DNA from: Syntrophomonadaceae bacterium
Lineage (GTDB): Bacteria > Bacillota > Dethiobacteria > DTU022
NCBI GenBank assembly: GCA_007129055.1
Contig: SKWE01000104.1
Span: 1-23,146, forward strand
Length of the DNA: 23,146 bases
Direction: 5' to 3'
The first letter of the stretch is position 1. Every line of letters begins with the position of its first letter. Made by a program: the position numbers and the translations under genes. The notes under the pieces were generated by a model. It made no database searches. It was not told the DNA's origin and saw only the letters and a program-made list of their open reading frames with translations. Shown here piece by piece: positions 6,455-13,875 of the stretch.

Positions 6455-7343
6455 CAAGGTCTATAAGAAACCCCCCATATGCGGCAATTGCTCGTACTGT
6501 GACGGTAGTCCGGTAGACGATGACACGCATGGGGAAAAACCTGCGCATCTCGATCCTGCAGAAGTTGCCGAGCAAAGAGCTGCCCGTGGAGAAATATCCT
6601 ACTGGGTTGAACCGGTAAAAGAAGTTAAGGCAGAAAGTTGTCACGGGTTAGGGTCAAGTGATGAGAATTGGGCAGAGAACTCCTCCAACCAGGATGAACA
6701 GTCAGATACGGTAAATGAGAATCATCTGGACAAGCAGTATATTCAGCAGGAAGCACAGAAAACAGCTGAAAAAATTTTGGAAGACAGGATGCAGGAGTGC
6801 CTTCGCGAAGGCTATGAGCAGGGTAAGGCAAAGGCGGAAGATGAATGCCGCTCGATGAGGGAAAGCGCGGCAGCGAAATTGAGAGAGGCAGAATTAAACC
6901 TGCGGGAAGCGAAACAGCGCTATAAAGAGATCATAGCTTCATCTGAAACTAAAATTGTTGAGCTCTCAATTGCAGTTGCTGAAAGGCTGGTATACAAACA
7001 GCTTGAAATTGCGCCCGATACTGTAAAAACGATAGTCAGGGAGACTATGAATATGCTTAATGGTGGGGAACAGGTTGATCTTTACATTAACCCGGAGGAC
7101 CTTGACCTTTGCCGTCAGTATGGCGAGCAGTTAAAAGCAGAGTTTACGGATATAGTGAAACTGGAAATTCTTTCTGATAGTAAGCTGGCCCGCGGCAGTT
7201 GCCGCATTGAGTCGGAAAGCGGGGTAGCTGAATACCTGTTAGAGGAAGAGAAAGAGCAGTTGAAAGAGATGCTGATGAATCTTGCCCGCAAGGAAGAGAA
7301 AGAAGCAGTCGAGGAGGAAGACTCTTCTTATGGCAAACATTGA
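6438..7343 (+). CDS. fliH: Flagellar assembly/export regulator FliH with an N-terminal Cys cluster
   Basis: FliH forms the peripheral stalk that regulates the FliI ATPase and docks it to the C-ring. The C-terminal two thirds (about residues 100-295) match FliH: a long coiled coil rich in Glu, Lys and Arg (AAAKLREAELNLREAKQRYK) followed by IVELSIAVAERLVYKQLEI and the V-ATPase-E-like end KLARGSCRIESESGVAEYLL. ATG 6438 is preceded by GGTGGAG and gives 301 residues. The N-terminus is unusual: Cys15-G-N-Cys18-S-Y-Cys21, followed by His31 and His37, in place of the usual KVIKS-type start. This could be a metal-binding knuckle (inference). It overlaps fliG by 17 nt and fliI by 14 nt. Confidence 0.92.
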   Translation: MRLSPNKVYKKPPICGNCSYCDGSPVDDDTHGEKPAHLDPAEVAEQRAARGEISYWVEPVKEVKAESCHGLGSSDENWAENSSNQDEQSDTVNENHLDKQYIQQEAQKTAEKILEDRMQECLREGYEQGKAKAEDECRSMRESAAAKLREAELNLREAKQRYKEIIASSETKIVELSIAVAERLVYKQLEIAPDTVKTIVRETMNMLNGGEQVDLYINPEDLDLCRQYGEQLKAEFTDIVKLEILSDSKLARGSCRIESESGVAEYLLEEEKEQLKEMLMNLARKEEKEAVEEEDSSYGKH

Positions 7344-8655
7344 AACATCCAATGGTAAATATATTGCCAGGTTAACTGCTCTCCAGGGGGGCAGGGTTAA
7401 GGGGAAAATACGCCAGGTAATCGGCCTGGTTATTGAAGTCAGTGGTATACGGCCATTTATCGGCGAAATTTGCTATATACATTCTAATACCGGGTCTACT
7501 TTTATAGCCGAAGTGGTCGGTTTTCGGGAAAAATGTTCTTTGTTAATGCCCTTAGGTGACTTGCAGGGGATAGCTCCCGGCTGTGTTGTTGAACCGACAG
7601 GGAAAAGTTTTTCTCTCAGGGTCAATGACCAGTTGAAAGGAAAGGTGTTAGATGGTTTGGGTAACCTGCTTGATACAGGGGCACTCCCCCTTGCTCCCGG
7701 TGAAGGTATAGAGCGCCAGGTAAATGGCAAGCCCCCGAATCCCATGGAGCGCAAGCCAATAAACTCTATCCTTAAGACGGGTGTGAAATCGATAGATGCT
7801 TTGATGACCTGTGGAGAAGGTCAGCGGATCGGGATTTTTTCCGGAAGCGGTGTTGGTAAAAGCACTATGCTGGGCATGATTGCCCGCCACAGCTCGTCAG
7901 ATGTTAATGTTATAGCCCTGATAGGCGAACGGGGCCGGGAGGTAGGCGATTTTCTTCGTAACGACCTTGGTGATGAAGGCCTTAAACGTTCGGTTGTCGT
8001 GGTTTCAACCTCTGATCGCCCTGCCCTTGAAAGAGTAATGGGGGCCATGGTTGCAGTAACTATAGCTGAGTATTTCAGGGACCTCGGGTTGAAAGTAATT
8101 TTTATGATGGACTCTGTAACCCGTTTTTGTATGGCCCAGAGGGAAATAGGCCTTGCCGTTGGCGAACCGCCTTCAACAAAGGGCTACACCCCTTCTGTAT
8201 TTGCCCTTATTTCTCGATTTCTTGAACGTTCGGGCACCTCCAGCAAGGGCAGTATAACCGGTTTTTATAACGTTCTTGTAGATGGGGATGATTTTACCGA
8301 ACCAATCACCGATGCCGTGCGTAGTATTCTTGATGGTCATATTGTTTTATCGCGTAAACTGGCATCGCAAAATCATTTCCCGGCAGCCGACATTTTAAAC
8401 AGCAATAGCCGGTTAATGTTAAATTTGATTAATGATAATCACAGGGACCTGGCAGCAGAAGCCCGTAAGTTGTTATCTACTTATGAATCAATGGAAGATC
8501 TAATTAACATTGGGGCTTATGTGCCTGGTTCACAGCCTGATATAGACCGTGCCATCCAGAAACGCTCTGAGCTTCTCAAGTTTTTGCAGCAGCAGCCGGA
8601 AGAAAAATACAGTCTTGATGAAACCCTGGCCCTGCTCAGTAAAGTAACATCCTGA
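7330..8655 (+). CDS. fliI: Flagellum-specific ATP synthase/export ATPase FliI
   Basis: FliI is the hexameric ATPase of the type III export apparatus, homologous to the F1 beta subunit. The 441 residues include the Walker A loop GSGVGKST (172-179, catalytic Lys177), the IGERGREVGDF segment with the general-base Glu region, Walker B VIFMMDSVTRF, and the export-ATPase signature GEPPSTKGYTPSVFA. The C-terminal part (ILNSNSRLM; INIGAYVPGSQPDID) is typical of FliI/YscN proteins. ATG 7330 is used because GAGGAGG (7311-7317) lies upstream and the product then starts like the family; earlier in-frame starts only add fliH-overlapping sequence. fliJ, its gamma-subunit-like partner, follows 21 nt later. 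Confidence 0.98.
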   Translation: MANIETSNGKYIARLTALQGGRVKGKIRQVIGLVIEVSGIRPFIGEICYIHSNTGSTFIAEVVGFREKCSLLMPLGDLQGIAPGCVVEPTGKSFSLRVNDQLKGKVLDGLGNLLDTGALPLAPGEGIERQVNGKPPNPMERKPINSILKTGVKSIDALMTCGEGQRIGIFSGSGVGKSTMLGMIARHSSSDVNVIALIGERGREVGDFLRNDLGDEGLKRSVVVVSTSDRPALERVMGAMVAVTIAEYFRDLGLKVIFMMDSVTRFCMAQREIGLAVGEPPSTKGYTPSVFALISRFLERSGTSSKGSITGFYNVLVDGDDFTEPITDAVRSILDGHIVLSRKLASQNHFPAADILNSNSRLMLNLINDNHRDLAAEARKLLSTYESMEDLINIGAYVPGSQPDIDRAIQKRSELLKFLQQQPEEKYSLDETLALLSKVTS

Positions 8656-8676
8656 TCTTCAGGAAGGAAATAGCAG

Positions 8677-9126
8677 ATGGGCGCTTTTAGATTCGGATTG
8701 CAAAGATTACTGAGCTATCGCAACCTCCAGGAGGAAGAGGCTAAAAAAGAACTGGGCATGCGGCGTCTGGCCATGGAGAATGAAATTGCCAGGCTAAGCG
8801 GTTTAAGGAAAGAAGAAGAGGAAATAATAGATAAATGGCGGCAGCAGGTTCAGCAGGAGATTAAACTGCCACACCTGCAGGTAACACAGGAATACAGCGA
8901 TCTCTTGAAAAACAGGCTAAATCAGCAGGCTGAACAATATAAGCGTTCTAAAAGCAAGGTTGAAGAACAGCGCCAGGTAGCAATGCAATGCTGGCAGAAG
9001 AAACGTATGCTGGAAGTATTGAAAGGCAAAGCAAAGGTTGAGCATCATCGCCAGGAAACGATAATGGAGAGAAACCTTATCGATGAAATAGTCCTGAATT
9101 CTTATGTGAGGAAAGGAGGTGATTAA
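8677..9126 (+). CDS. fliJ: Flagellar export protein FliJ
   Basis: FliJ is the small coiled-coil stalk that inserts in the FliI hexamer and contacts the FlhA gate. The 149-residue protein is almost entirely helical. It begins FRFGLQRLLSYRNLQEEEAK, the recognisable FliJ N-terminus (family: F-x-F-x-L-x-x-x-L-x-x-R), and continues as a long charged coiled coil ending NLIDEIVLNSYVRKGGD. ATG 8677 has AGGAAGGA 8 nt upstream. Its end contains the AAAGGAGGTGAT ribosome binding site of fliK, a sign of translational coupling. Confidence 0.93.
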   Translation: MGAFRFGLQRLLSYRNLQEEEAKKELGMRRLAMENEIARLSGLRKEEEEIIDKWRQQVQQEIKLPHLQVTQEYSDLLKNRLNQQAEQYKRSKSKVEEQRQVAMQCWQKKRMLEVLKGKAKVEHHRQETIMERNLIDEIVLNSYVRKGGD

Positions 9127-9127
9127 T

Positions 9128-10498
9128 ATGAAAGTAGATCAGGTTTTACTGGAACATCTTGACCAGGTTCTAAAGGTCCCGGGTGTGCAGGCAAAAGGTG
9201 ATGGAGACTCTGAGTTTGCTGCTCTTTTGGGGCAGGCGCTAGCCGGTAACATGAAGGCCGAAGCCGAAATAGAGGAAATAGTTGGATCAATGGCAGAAGG
9301 AAGTGGTGATTTGAGCTTCCTGCTTGATCATTTTATTGATGGTGAAATTCCCCTGCAGGACGGGGATGAGTTGGCAGGTGAAATGTTAAGCGCGGAAGCA
9401 AAGGCTGCCCTCCTCCAGTTGCAGCAGCTGCTGGGCCAGCACCAGGCTCTCATTCCGGATGCGGTGCCAGAAGATACTGCAGCCAAAGCAGTGCCAGCAG
9501 CTAAGGGAGATGCAGGGAACCAGGTATTCAACATTGACCTGAATTCTGCATCAGTACCGGCAGAACCAAATCTTAACGCAGTGGCTCAGGCTGATAAAGT
9601 CGCTTTTGCAGAAAAAGTTGTTCCTGAAGTTAAAATAGCCTTGAGCAAAGAACAGGGCGAAAACGCTGATGCCCGCACAAAACCTGCTGATTTCAGGCCG
9701 GAATTAACCCCGGAACAGCTTGCAGCGAAGGAAGTTGCGGCGAAAAAAACAGTAGAAACTGAAGCTGCTGATAAAGTGAATCTAAAGGAAAACTTGCAGC
9801 AGCGAAGTGCCAATGTAAATCAGGCAGATGATCTGAAAAATGCAGCGCAGCAAAAACCTGTTTTTGAAAAACCGCCTGTCCAGGCTGAAGGCGGGGCTAA
9901 AGATTTTGCTTCTGCCATGCGGAACAGCGAACCTGCTGCTGCAAAACCCCAGAGCTCATCACCGGCTGTCGAGCAAGCCGCTATATTCCAGCAGCCTACA
10001 GTGCAGGGAGATGATGCCCTGCAGGCCAGCAAAATTCTTCAAACCCCTGTGCAGGCCAATAACCTGCGTGAGAGTATTATTCAGCAGTTGGAAGGACGGA
10101 TGGTTTACCTGCGTGAAACTGCTGCTAACCCGGCAGAAATGCGCATGACTCTGCATCCGCCCGAGCTTGGCGAGGTGACTATCCGGGTCTTTTCGAAGCA
10201 GGGCAGGCTTTCGGCATCCATTATAGCCGAAACACCCCTGGTTAAGGAGATCCTGGAGAACAGTATAACTGAGCTGCGCCAGAGAATGAACTTTGTTTCA
10301 ATTGATTTTGAACAGCTTGATTTCTCGGCAAAGGAAGATCAATTCAACGGTTCAGGCAGACCGAATGATGGGAAAAGCAATCCAATCCTGGATCAGGATT
10401 CAAAGGGAAGGACAGGCCCCTTGAGCGATAGGGGTGAACCTGCGCTGCAGAACGCGCCCCCTGGTTCTGATGTCAGAGGTATCGATTACTGGGCTTGA
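9128..10498 (+). CDS. fliK: Flagellar hook-length control protein FliK
   Basis: FliK is the secreted molecular ruler that measures the hook and triggers the export-specificity switch through FlhB. The 456-residue protein has a long, low-complexity Ala/Gln/Glu/Lys-rich N-terminal and middle part (about residues 1-300, probably disordered, as expected for a ruler). The folded C-terminal switch domain runs over about 310-400: MRMTLHPPELGEVTIRVF, then LSASIIAETPLVKEILENSI and LRQRMNFVSIDFEQLDFS. The L-x-P-x-x-L-G-x-V-x-V pattern is the family hallmark. ATG 9128 is preferred over GTG 9119 because the strong AAAGGAGGTGAT site lies 5-7 nt before it. flgD follows 14 nt after the stop. Confidence 0.95.
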   Translation: MKVDQVLLEHLDQVLKVPGVQAKGDGDSEFAALLGQALAGNMKAEAEIEEIVGSMAEGSGDLSFLLDHFIDGEIPLQDGDELAGEMLSAEAKAALLQLQQLLGQHQALIPDAVPEDTAAKAVPAAKGDAGNQVFNIDLNSASVPAEPNLNAVAQADKVAFAEKVVPEVKIALSKEQGENADARTKPADFRPELTPEQLAAKEVAAKKTVETEAADKVNLKENLQQRSANVNQADDLKNAAQQKPVFEKPPVQAEGGAKDFASAMRNSEPAAAKPQSSSPAVEQAAIFQQPTVQGDDALQASKILQTPVQANNLRESIIQQLEGRMVYLRETAANPAEMRMTLHPPELGEVTIRVFSKQGRLSASIIAETPLVKEILENSITELRQRMNFVSIDFEQLDFSAKEDQFNGSGRPNDGKSNPILDQDSKGRTGPLSDRGEPALQNAPPGSDVRGIDYWA

Positions 10499-10512
10499 AG
10501 GAGGTTAAATGA

Positions 10513-10947
10513 ATGACCGATATAACGACAGTTTTGGGAACAACACCGGTTCAGAATACCGGCTCTACCGGTATGATGTCCAACCAGCAGTTCGGCACAG
10601 ATCTTTTTCTGCAGCTGCTGGTAACCCAGCTGCGTTACCAGGATCCGATGTCAGGCAGCCAGGATACAGGTGAGCTGATAACCCAGTTAACCATGTTTAC
10701 CCTGTTAGAGCAGGTTATTCAACTGCAGCAGAGTGTTGAACAACAGGCTAAGTACCAGGGTAACCAGCAGGCTTTGGGACTTTTAAACAAGCAGGTTGAA
10801 GTTACCGGGTTTGATGGAATGCCTGTCAGCGGTACGGTAAGCGCAGTCGATTTTCGCAGTTCAGGTCCCCATATTACGGTTGGCGGCTTCGAATACCCGC
10901 TAAGTTCGCTGCTCAGGGTAGAAGGAGGCGAATCAGAGAATGATTAA
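10513..10947 (+). CDS. flgD: Flagellar hook-capping protein FlgD (short form)
   Basis: FlgD caps the growing hook and guides FlgE assembly outside the cell. The conserved N-terminal signature is clear: FGTDLFLQLLVTQLRYQDPM followed by TGELITQLTMFTLLEQV (family: F-L-x-L-L-x-x-Q-L-x-x-Q-D-P). The remaining part is a short beta domain (LLNKQVEVTGFDGMPVSGTV and GGFEYPLSSLLRV). At 144 residues it lacks the extra Ig-like domain of enterobacterial FlgD, as is common in Firmicutes. The GAAGGAGG site precedes ATG 10513; the overlapping ATG 10509 is in another frame. It overlaps the next gene by 8 nt. Confidence 0.95.
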   Translation: MTDITTVLGTTPVQNTGSTGMMSNQQFGTDLFLQLLVTQLRYQDPMSGSQDTGELITQLTMFTLLEQVIQLQQSVEQQAKYQGNQQALGLLNKQVEVTGFDGMPVSGTVSAVDFRSSGPHITVGGFEYPLSSLLRVEGGESEND

Positions 10948-11344
10948 CAAAACAGGGCCCCATATTCAACCGAATACACCGGCTGTAAAGCCAAAACCGG
11001 GCCAGGTGGGCAAAAAAAATACCGGCAGCCCAAAAGATGGTGACAATCTATCTTTTCACCAGGTTCTCGACAAGCTGCAGGAAAAGCAGGAGGTTGTTTT
11101 TTCGGCTCATGCCCGCGAGCGAATTGAAAGCCGGAACATCGAACTGGACCAGGATGACCTGAACCGGATTGAAGAGGCGATGGACAAAGTGAAAGCAAAA
11201 GGTGCCCGTTCTTCACTGCTCATGTTTGGCGAGGTAGCCCTGCTGGCCAGTGTTACCAACCGCACAATTATTACGGCAGTTGATGGCGCCACAGAAAAGG
11301 AACAGATTTTTACAGGTATAGACAGCGCGGTTATATTAAGATAA
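10940..11344 (+). CDS. Conserved flagellar-operon protein, TIGR02530-type, role unknown
   Basis: This 134-residue protein lies between flgD and flgE, where many Firmicutes and some other bacteria carry a small protein known only as 'flagellar operon protein' (TIGR02530). The first ~38 residues are Pro/Lys-rich and probably disordered. The rest matches that family: LSFHQVLDKLQ, then SAHARERIESRNIELDQDDL (a helix-rich segment with the S-x-H-A-x-x-R core) and a beta-rich end ALLASVTNRTIITAVDG...IFTGIDSAVIL. No membrane helix or signal peptide is visible. Strict position next to the cap and hook genes suggests a role in hook assembly or export, which is inference. GGAGG in the flgD end provides its ribosome binding site. 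Confidence 0.85.
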   Translation: MINKTGPHIQPNTPAVKPKPGQVGKKNTGSPKDGDNLSFHQVLDKLQEKQEVVFSAHARERIESRNIELDQDDLNRIEEAMDKVKAKGARSSLLMFGEVALLASVTNRTIITAVDGATEKEQIFTGIDSAVILR

Positions 11345-11439
11345 GGCCGGACCTCCTTTCGAGGAAGCCTTGTCCTGCCGATTGATCGAAGCAGGACGCC
11401 GCGCCACCAAACAGCTTAAACATATAAGCTTAAGGAGGT
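11343..11439 (+). promoter_or_regulatory. Structured flgE leader with anti-Shine-Dalgarno element
   Basis: Two hairpins fill the 103-nt gap before flgE. The first has AAGGC (11343-11347) pairing GCCTT (11367-11371), with CCTC/GAGG inside. The second has GTCCTGC (11372-11378) pairing GCAGGAC (11391-11397), with CGA/TCG inside. ACCTCCTT (11351-11358) is the exact reverse complement of the flgE ribosome binding site AAGGAGGT (11432-11439), so an alternative long-range pairing could hide it. Neither hairpin has a T-run, so they are not terminators. A translational switch is inference. Confidence 0.45.
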
Positions 11440-11447
11440 TACATATA

Positions 11448-12989
11448 ATGATACGCTCAATGAGCGCTGCCGTAACCGGCCTACGCGGCCACCAGCTGAA
11501 GCTGGATGTTATCGGCAACAATATTGCCAACGTAAACACAACTGGCTTTAAAAAGTCGCAGGCCCGCTTTGAAGACCTGCTCAGCCAGACTATCCAGGGC
11601 GCTACCGGCCCGCTGGACCGCGGGGGTATTAACCCTTCCCAGGTTGGCCTTGGTATGCGCGTCTCCACCATTGTTGATATCCACCTGCAGGGAGCTATAA
11701 CCACTACCGACCGCGAAACCGACCTGGCTATTGAAGGCGCCGGGTTCTTCATGGTTACAGATCGCCTTGATGGCACCGGGCAGCGCTATTTCACGCGGGA
11801 CGGTTCATTTGGCTTAGATTCCAACGGAAATATGGTAAATAATAGCGGGATGATCTTGCTGGATATTGATGGTGAAACACCAATCAATATTCCACTCGGG
11901 GACGACATGATCGCCCGCCCAACCAGTTTCATGCGCTTTGCCGGCAACCTTGACTCACAGCTGGATCCGGCATATGGGCTATATTTATCCGATGACACAG
12001 AAGGCGATTTAGATATAACAATTTCTATTGGGGCAACTGATGTAACAGTTTCTTTTGTAGGTGTTGAGGGCGGCCTCACCGCTACCCAGGTCAGGGATGA
12101 CATACAAGCTGAGCTTGACGCAGAAGCCGATGTTGATGCAACAGTTTCTGTTAGCGGTTTGGGAACTGCAGGCAGTCCATTTATCATCACTTTTAGTGAT
12201 ATTGTGAATAATGTTATCGCTGAAGATCTTGTTATTGATTTTTCAATTGATACTACTGGCTTTACAGATGGGAATGCAAGTTTTAACCCTGCCAGCCACA
12301 TGTACGAATACTATGCTTATGACTCCCTTGGAAATCGCTATACGCTTGAGTATTACTTTACCCAAACTGATCGAAATAATAATGTTTGGGAATACTCTGT
12401 TAGGGTGTTTGATTTCAACAATAATGAGGTAAACCCTGCCGATATTGGTGGGAGGACAGGAACACTTACTTTTGACACATCAGGGAATATCGATGTCACA
12501 AATACTCCACCAATCGTATTCGGTCCCGCAGCCGGAGCCCAGGCTCTGTCGATTCAACCCAACTTTGACATCATCACCCAGCTGGCCGGTCCTAACAGTC
12601 TTGTGGCCCGGGAACAGGATGGATACCCGGCTGGAACACTTGCAGCATTCAACATTGACCGGGTAGGTTTTGTCAACGGTATCTATACCAATGGCTTGAC
12701 CCAGGTTTTTGGTCAGGTTGGAGTAGCTACCTTCTTTAACCCTGAAGGTTTAAGAAAAGAAGGTGGGAACCTGTTTCAGGAAACACAGAACTCAGGAGAT
12801 TTTAATCCAGGCGTTCCCGGCGTTGGCGGCCGTGGTTTAATCAGTTCCTCTTCCCTGGAGCTGTCCAATACCGACCTGGCCTATGAATTTACCGAGCTTA
12901 TTACCACAAGCCGCGGTTTCCAGGCTAATACCAGGGTGGTTACCACTTCGGACGAGGTATTGGTAGAAGTAATTAACATGAAACGGTAA
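11448..12989 (+). CDS. flgE: Flagellar hook protein FlgE
   Basis: FlgE polymerises into the hook, the universal joint outside the cell. The N-terminus (MIRSMSAAVTGLRGHQLKLD, then IGNNIANVNTTGFKKSQ) and C-terminus (SNTDLAYEFTELITTSRGFQ...NTRVV) form the paired D0 helices of the hook/rod family. DRETDLAIEGAGFFMV and YFTRDGSFGLDSNGN mark the D1 domain. At 513 residues it is longer than the common 400-450. The extra part lies around residues 185-265, a beta/helix unit (LDITISIGATDVTVSF; LTATQVRDDIQAELDAEAD) that recalls flagellin/FliD 'IN' repeats; the DNA there looks more AT-rich than the flanks. ATG 11448 has AAGGAGG 9 nt upstream; in-frame TTG 11370 is ignored because it lies in a leader hairpin. 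Confidence 0.95.
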   Translation: MIRSMSAAVTGLRGHQLKLDVIGNNIANVNTTGFKKSQARFEDLLSQTIQGATGPLDRGGINPSQVGLGMRVSTIVDIHLQGAITTTDRETDLAIEGAGFFMVTDRLDGTGQRYFTRDGSFGLDSNGNMVNNSGMILLDIDGETPINIPLGDDMIARPTSFMRFAGNLDSQLDPAYGLYLSDDTEGDLDITISIGATDVTVSFVGVEGGLTATQVRDDIQAELDAEADVDATVSVSGLGTAGSPFIITFSDIVNNVIAEDLVIDFSIDTTGFTDGNASFNPASHMYEYYAYDSLGNRYTLEYYFTQTDRNNNVWEYSVRVFDFNNNEVNPADIGGRTGTLTFDTSGNIDVTNTPPIVFGPAAGAQALSIQPNFDIITQLAGPNSLVAREQDGYPAGTLAAFNIDRVGFVNGIYTNGLTQVFGQVGVATFFNPEGLRKEGGNLFQETQNSGDFNPGVPGVGGRGLISSSSLELSNTDLAYEFTELITTSRGFQANTRVVTTSDEVLVEVINMKR

Positions 12990-12995
12990 CAAAAT

Positions 12996-13034
12996 AGCCC
13001 GTGGCCGGGGCGGTTGATTGCCCCGGCCGGGGCT
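12996..13034 (+). other. Long GC-rich hairpin between flgE and motA
   Basis: AGCCC-GT-GGCCGGGGC (12996-13011) pairs with GCCCCGGCC-G-GGGCT (13020-13034): 14 base pairs with one small internal loop and an 8-nt loop (GGTTGATT). The following TTAAACTT is not a T-run, so it is not a typical intrinsic terminator. It separates the hook genes from the stator genes and ends 19 nt before the motA start. It may protect the upstream mRNA end, be a processing point, or reduce read-through; these are inferences. Confidence 0.6.
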
Positions 13035-13053
13035 TAAACTTGGAGAGAGTGTT

Positions 13054-13875
13054 ATGAAAAAATTTGATATTGCTTCAATGGTAGGAATCGTAGTCGGGTT
13101 AACCCTGATTTTGATCAGTATCACTATGGAAGGGGACATTGCCGGGTTTTGGACTCCTGCCGGGGTGATGATTACCATTGGGGGTTCTTTTAGCGCCTTG
13201 CTGGTCAGTTTTCGGCTGGATGAGATTAAGACAGTCGGTCAGGTTACAAAAAAAGTATTTGTCCGTCAGGACAACTCAATCCTTGACCTGCATGCCCGTT
13301 TTGTTGACCTGGCCCAGAAAGCCCGCCGCGAAGGCCTGCTGGTATTGGAAGACGAACTGGATCAGATCGAAGATGACTTCCTGCGTAACGGCCTGCAGAT
13401 GGTTATCGACGGTTTTGAACCCGACAATATTCGTAATATTCTTAATGCAGAACTGTCCTCACTAGAATCCAGGCATGACCTGGGGCAGAATTTATACCGC
13501 ACCTGGGGAGCTTATGCTCCAGCCTTTGGGATGATCGGCACCCTGATCGGCCTTATCCTTATGCTTGCCAGCCTGGATGATCCTTCTGCCATCGGGCCTG
13601 GGATGGCTATTGCTTTGCTAACAACTCTCTATGGTTCACTGTTAGCAAACTTGGTTTTACTGCCCATGGCCAACAAGCTGGGCGTTTACAGTGAAGAAGA
13701 AATTCGCTTGAAGGAGATCATTATCGAAGCCTTGCTGGCCCTGCAGAGCGGAATTAACCCGCGCCTGCTCCAGGAACAGATTAAGTCATATTTTTCTCCC
13801 ACGGAGAAAAAGCAGCTTGAAGAAGCCAGTAAAAGTCCCGGTGATGATGTAGAGGAAGTGCTGACTAATGTCTAA
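13054..13875 (+). CDS. motA: Flagellar stator protein MotA
   Basis: MotA is the membrane subunit whose pentamer turns around MotB as ions pass and drives FliG. The 273-residue protein has four hydrophobic segments: about 7-24, 33-52, 153-173 and 183-203. The cytoplasmic loop carries the charged QKARREGLLVLEDEL region (88-102), which faces FliG. The conserved late block TWGAYAPAFGMIGTLIGLI, then LDDPSAIGPGMAIALLTTLYG, is characteristic of MotA/PomA. ATG 13054 has GGAGAG 6 nt upstream; an earlier in-frame start would sit in the GC hairpin. It overlaps motB by 8 nt. Proton or sodium use cannot be assigned safely. Confidence 0.96.
   Translation: MKKFDIASMVGIVVGLTLILISITMEGDIAGFWTPAGVMITIGGSFSALLVSFRLDEIKTVGQVTKKVFVRQDNSILDLHARFVDLAQKARREGLLVLEDELDQIEDDFLRNGLQMVIDGFEPDNIRNILNAELSSLESRHDLGQNLYRTWGAYAPAFGMIGTLIGLILMLASLDDPSAIGPGMAIALLTTLYGSLLANLVLLPMANKLGVYSEEEIRLKEIIIEALLALQSGINPRLLQEQIKSYFSPTEKKQLEEASKSPGDDVEEVLTNV

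Noticed and set aside
11370..11447. N-terminal extension of FlgE from TTG 11370
   Set aside because: The start lies within a hairpin without a ribosome binding site, and the basic extension would precede the conserved FlgE N-terminal helix that must be free for export.
12996..13040. Intrinsic terminator after flgE
   Set aside because: The stem is strong but only two T's follow it, and motA-motB-fliL continue in the same direction with operon-like spacing.
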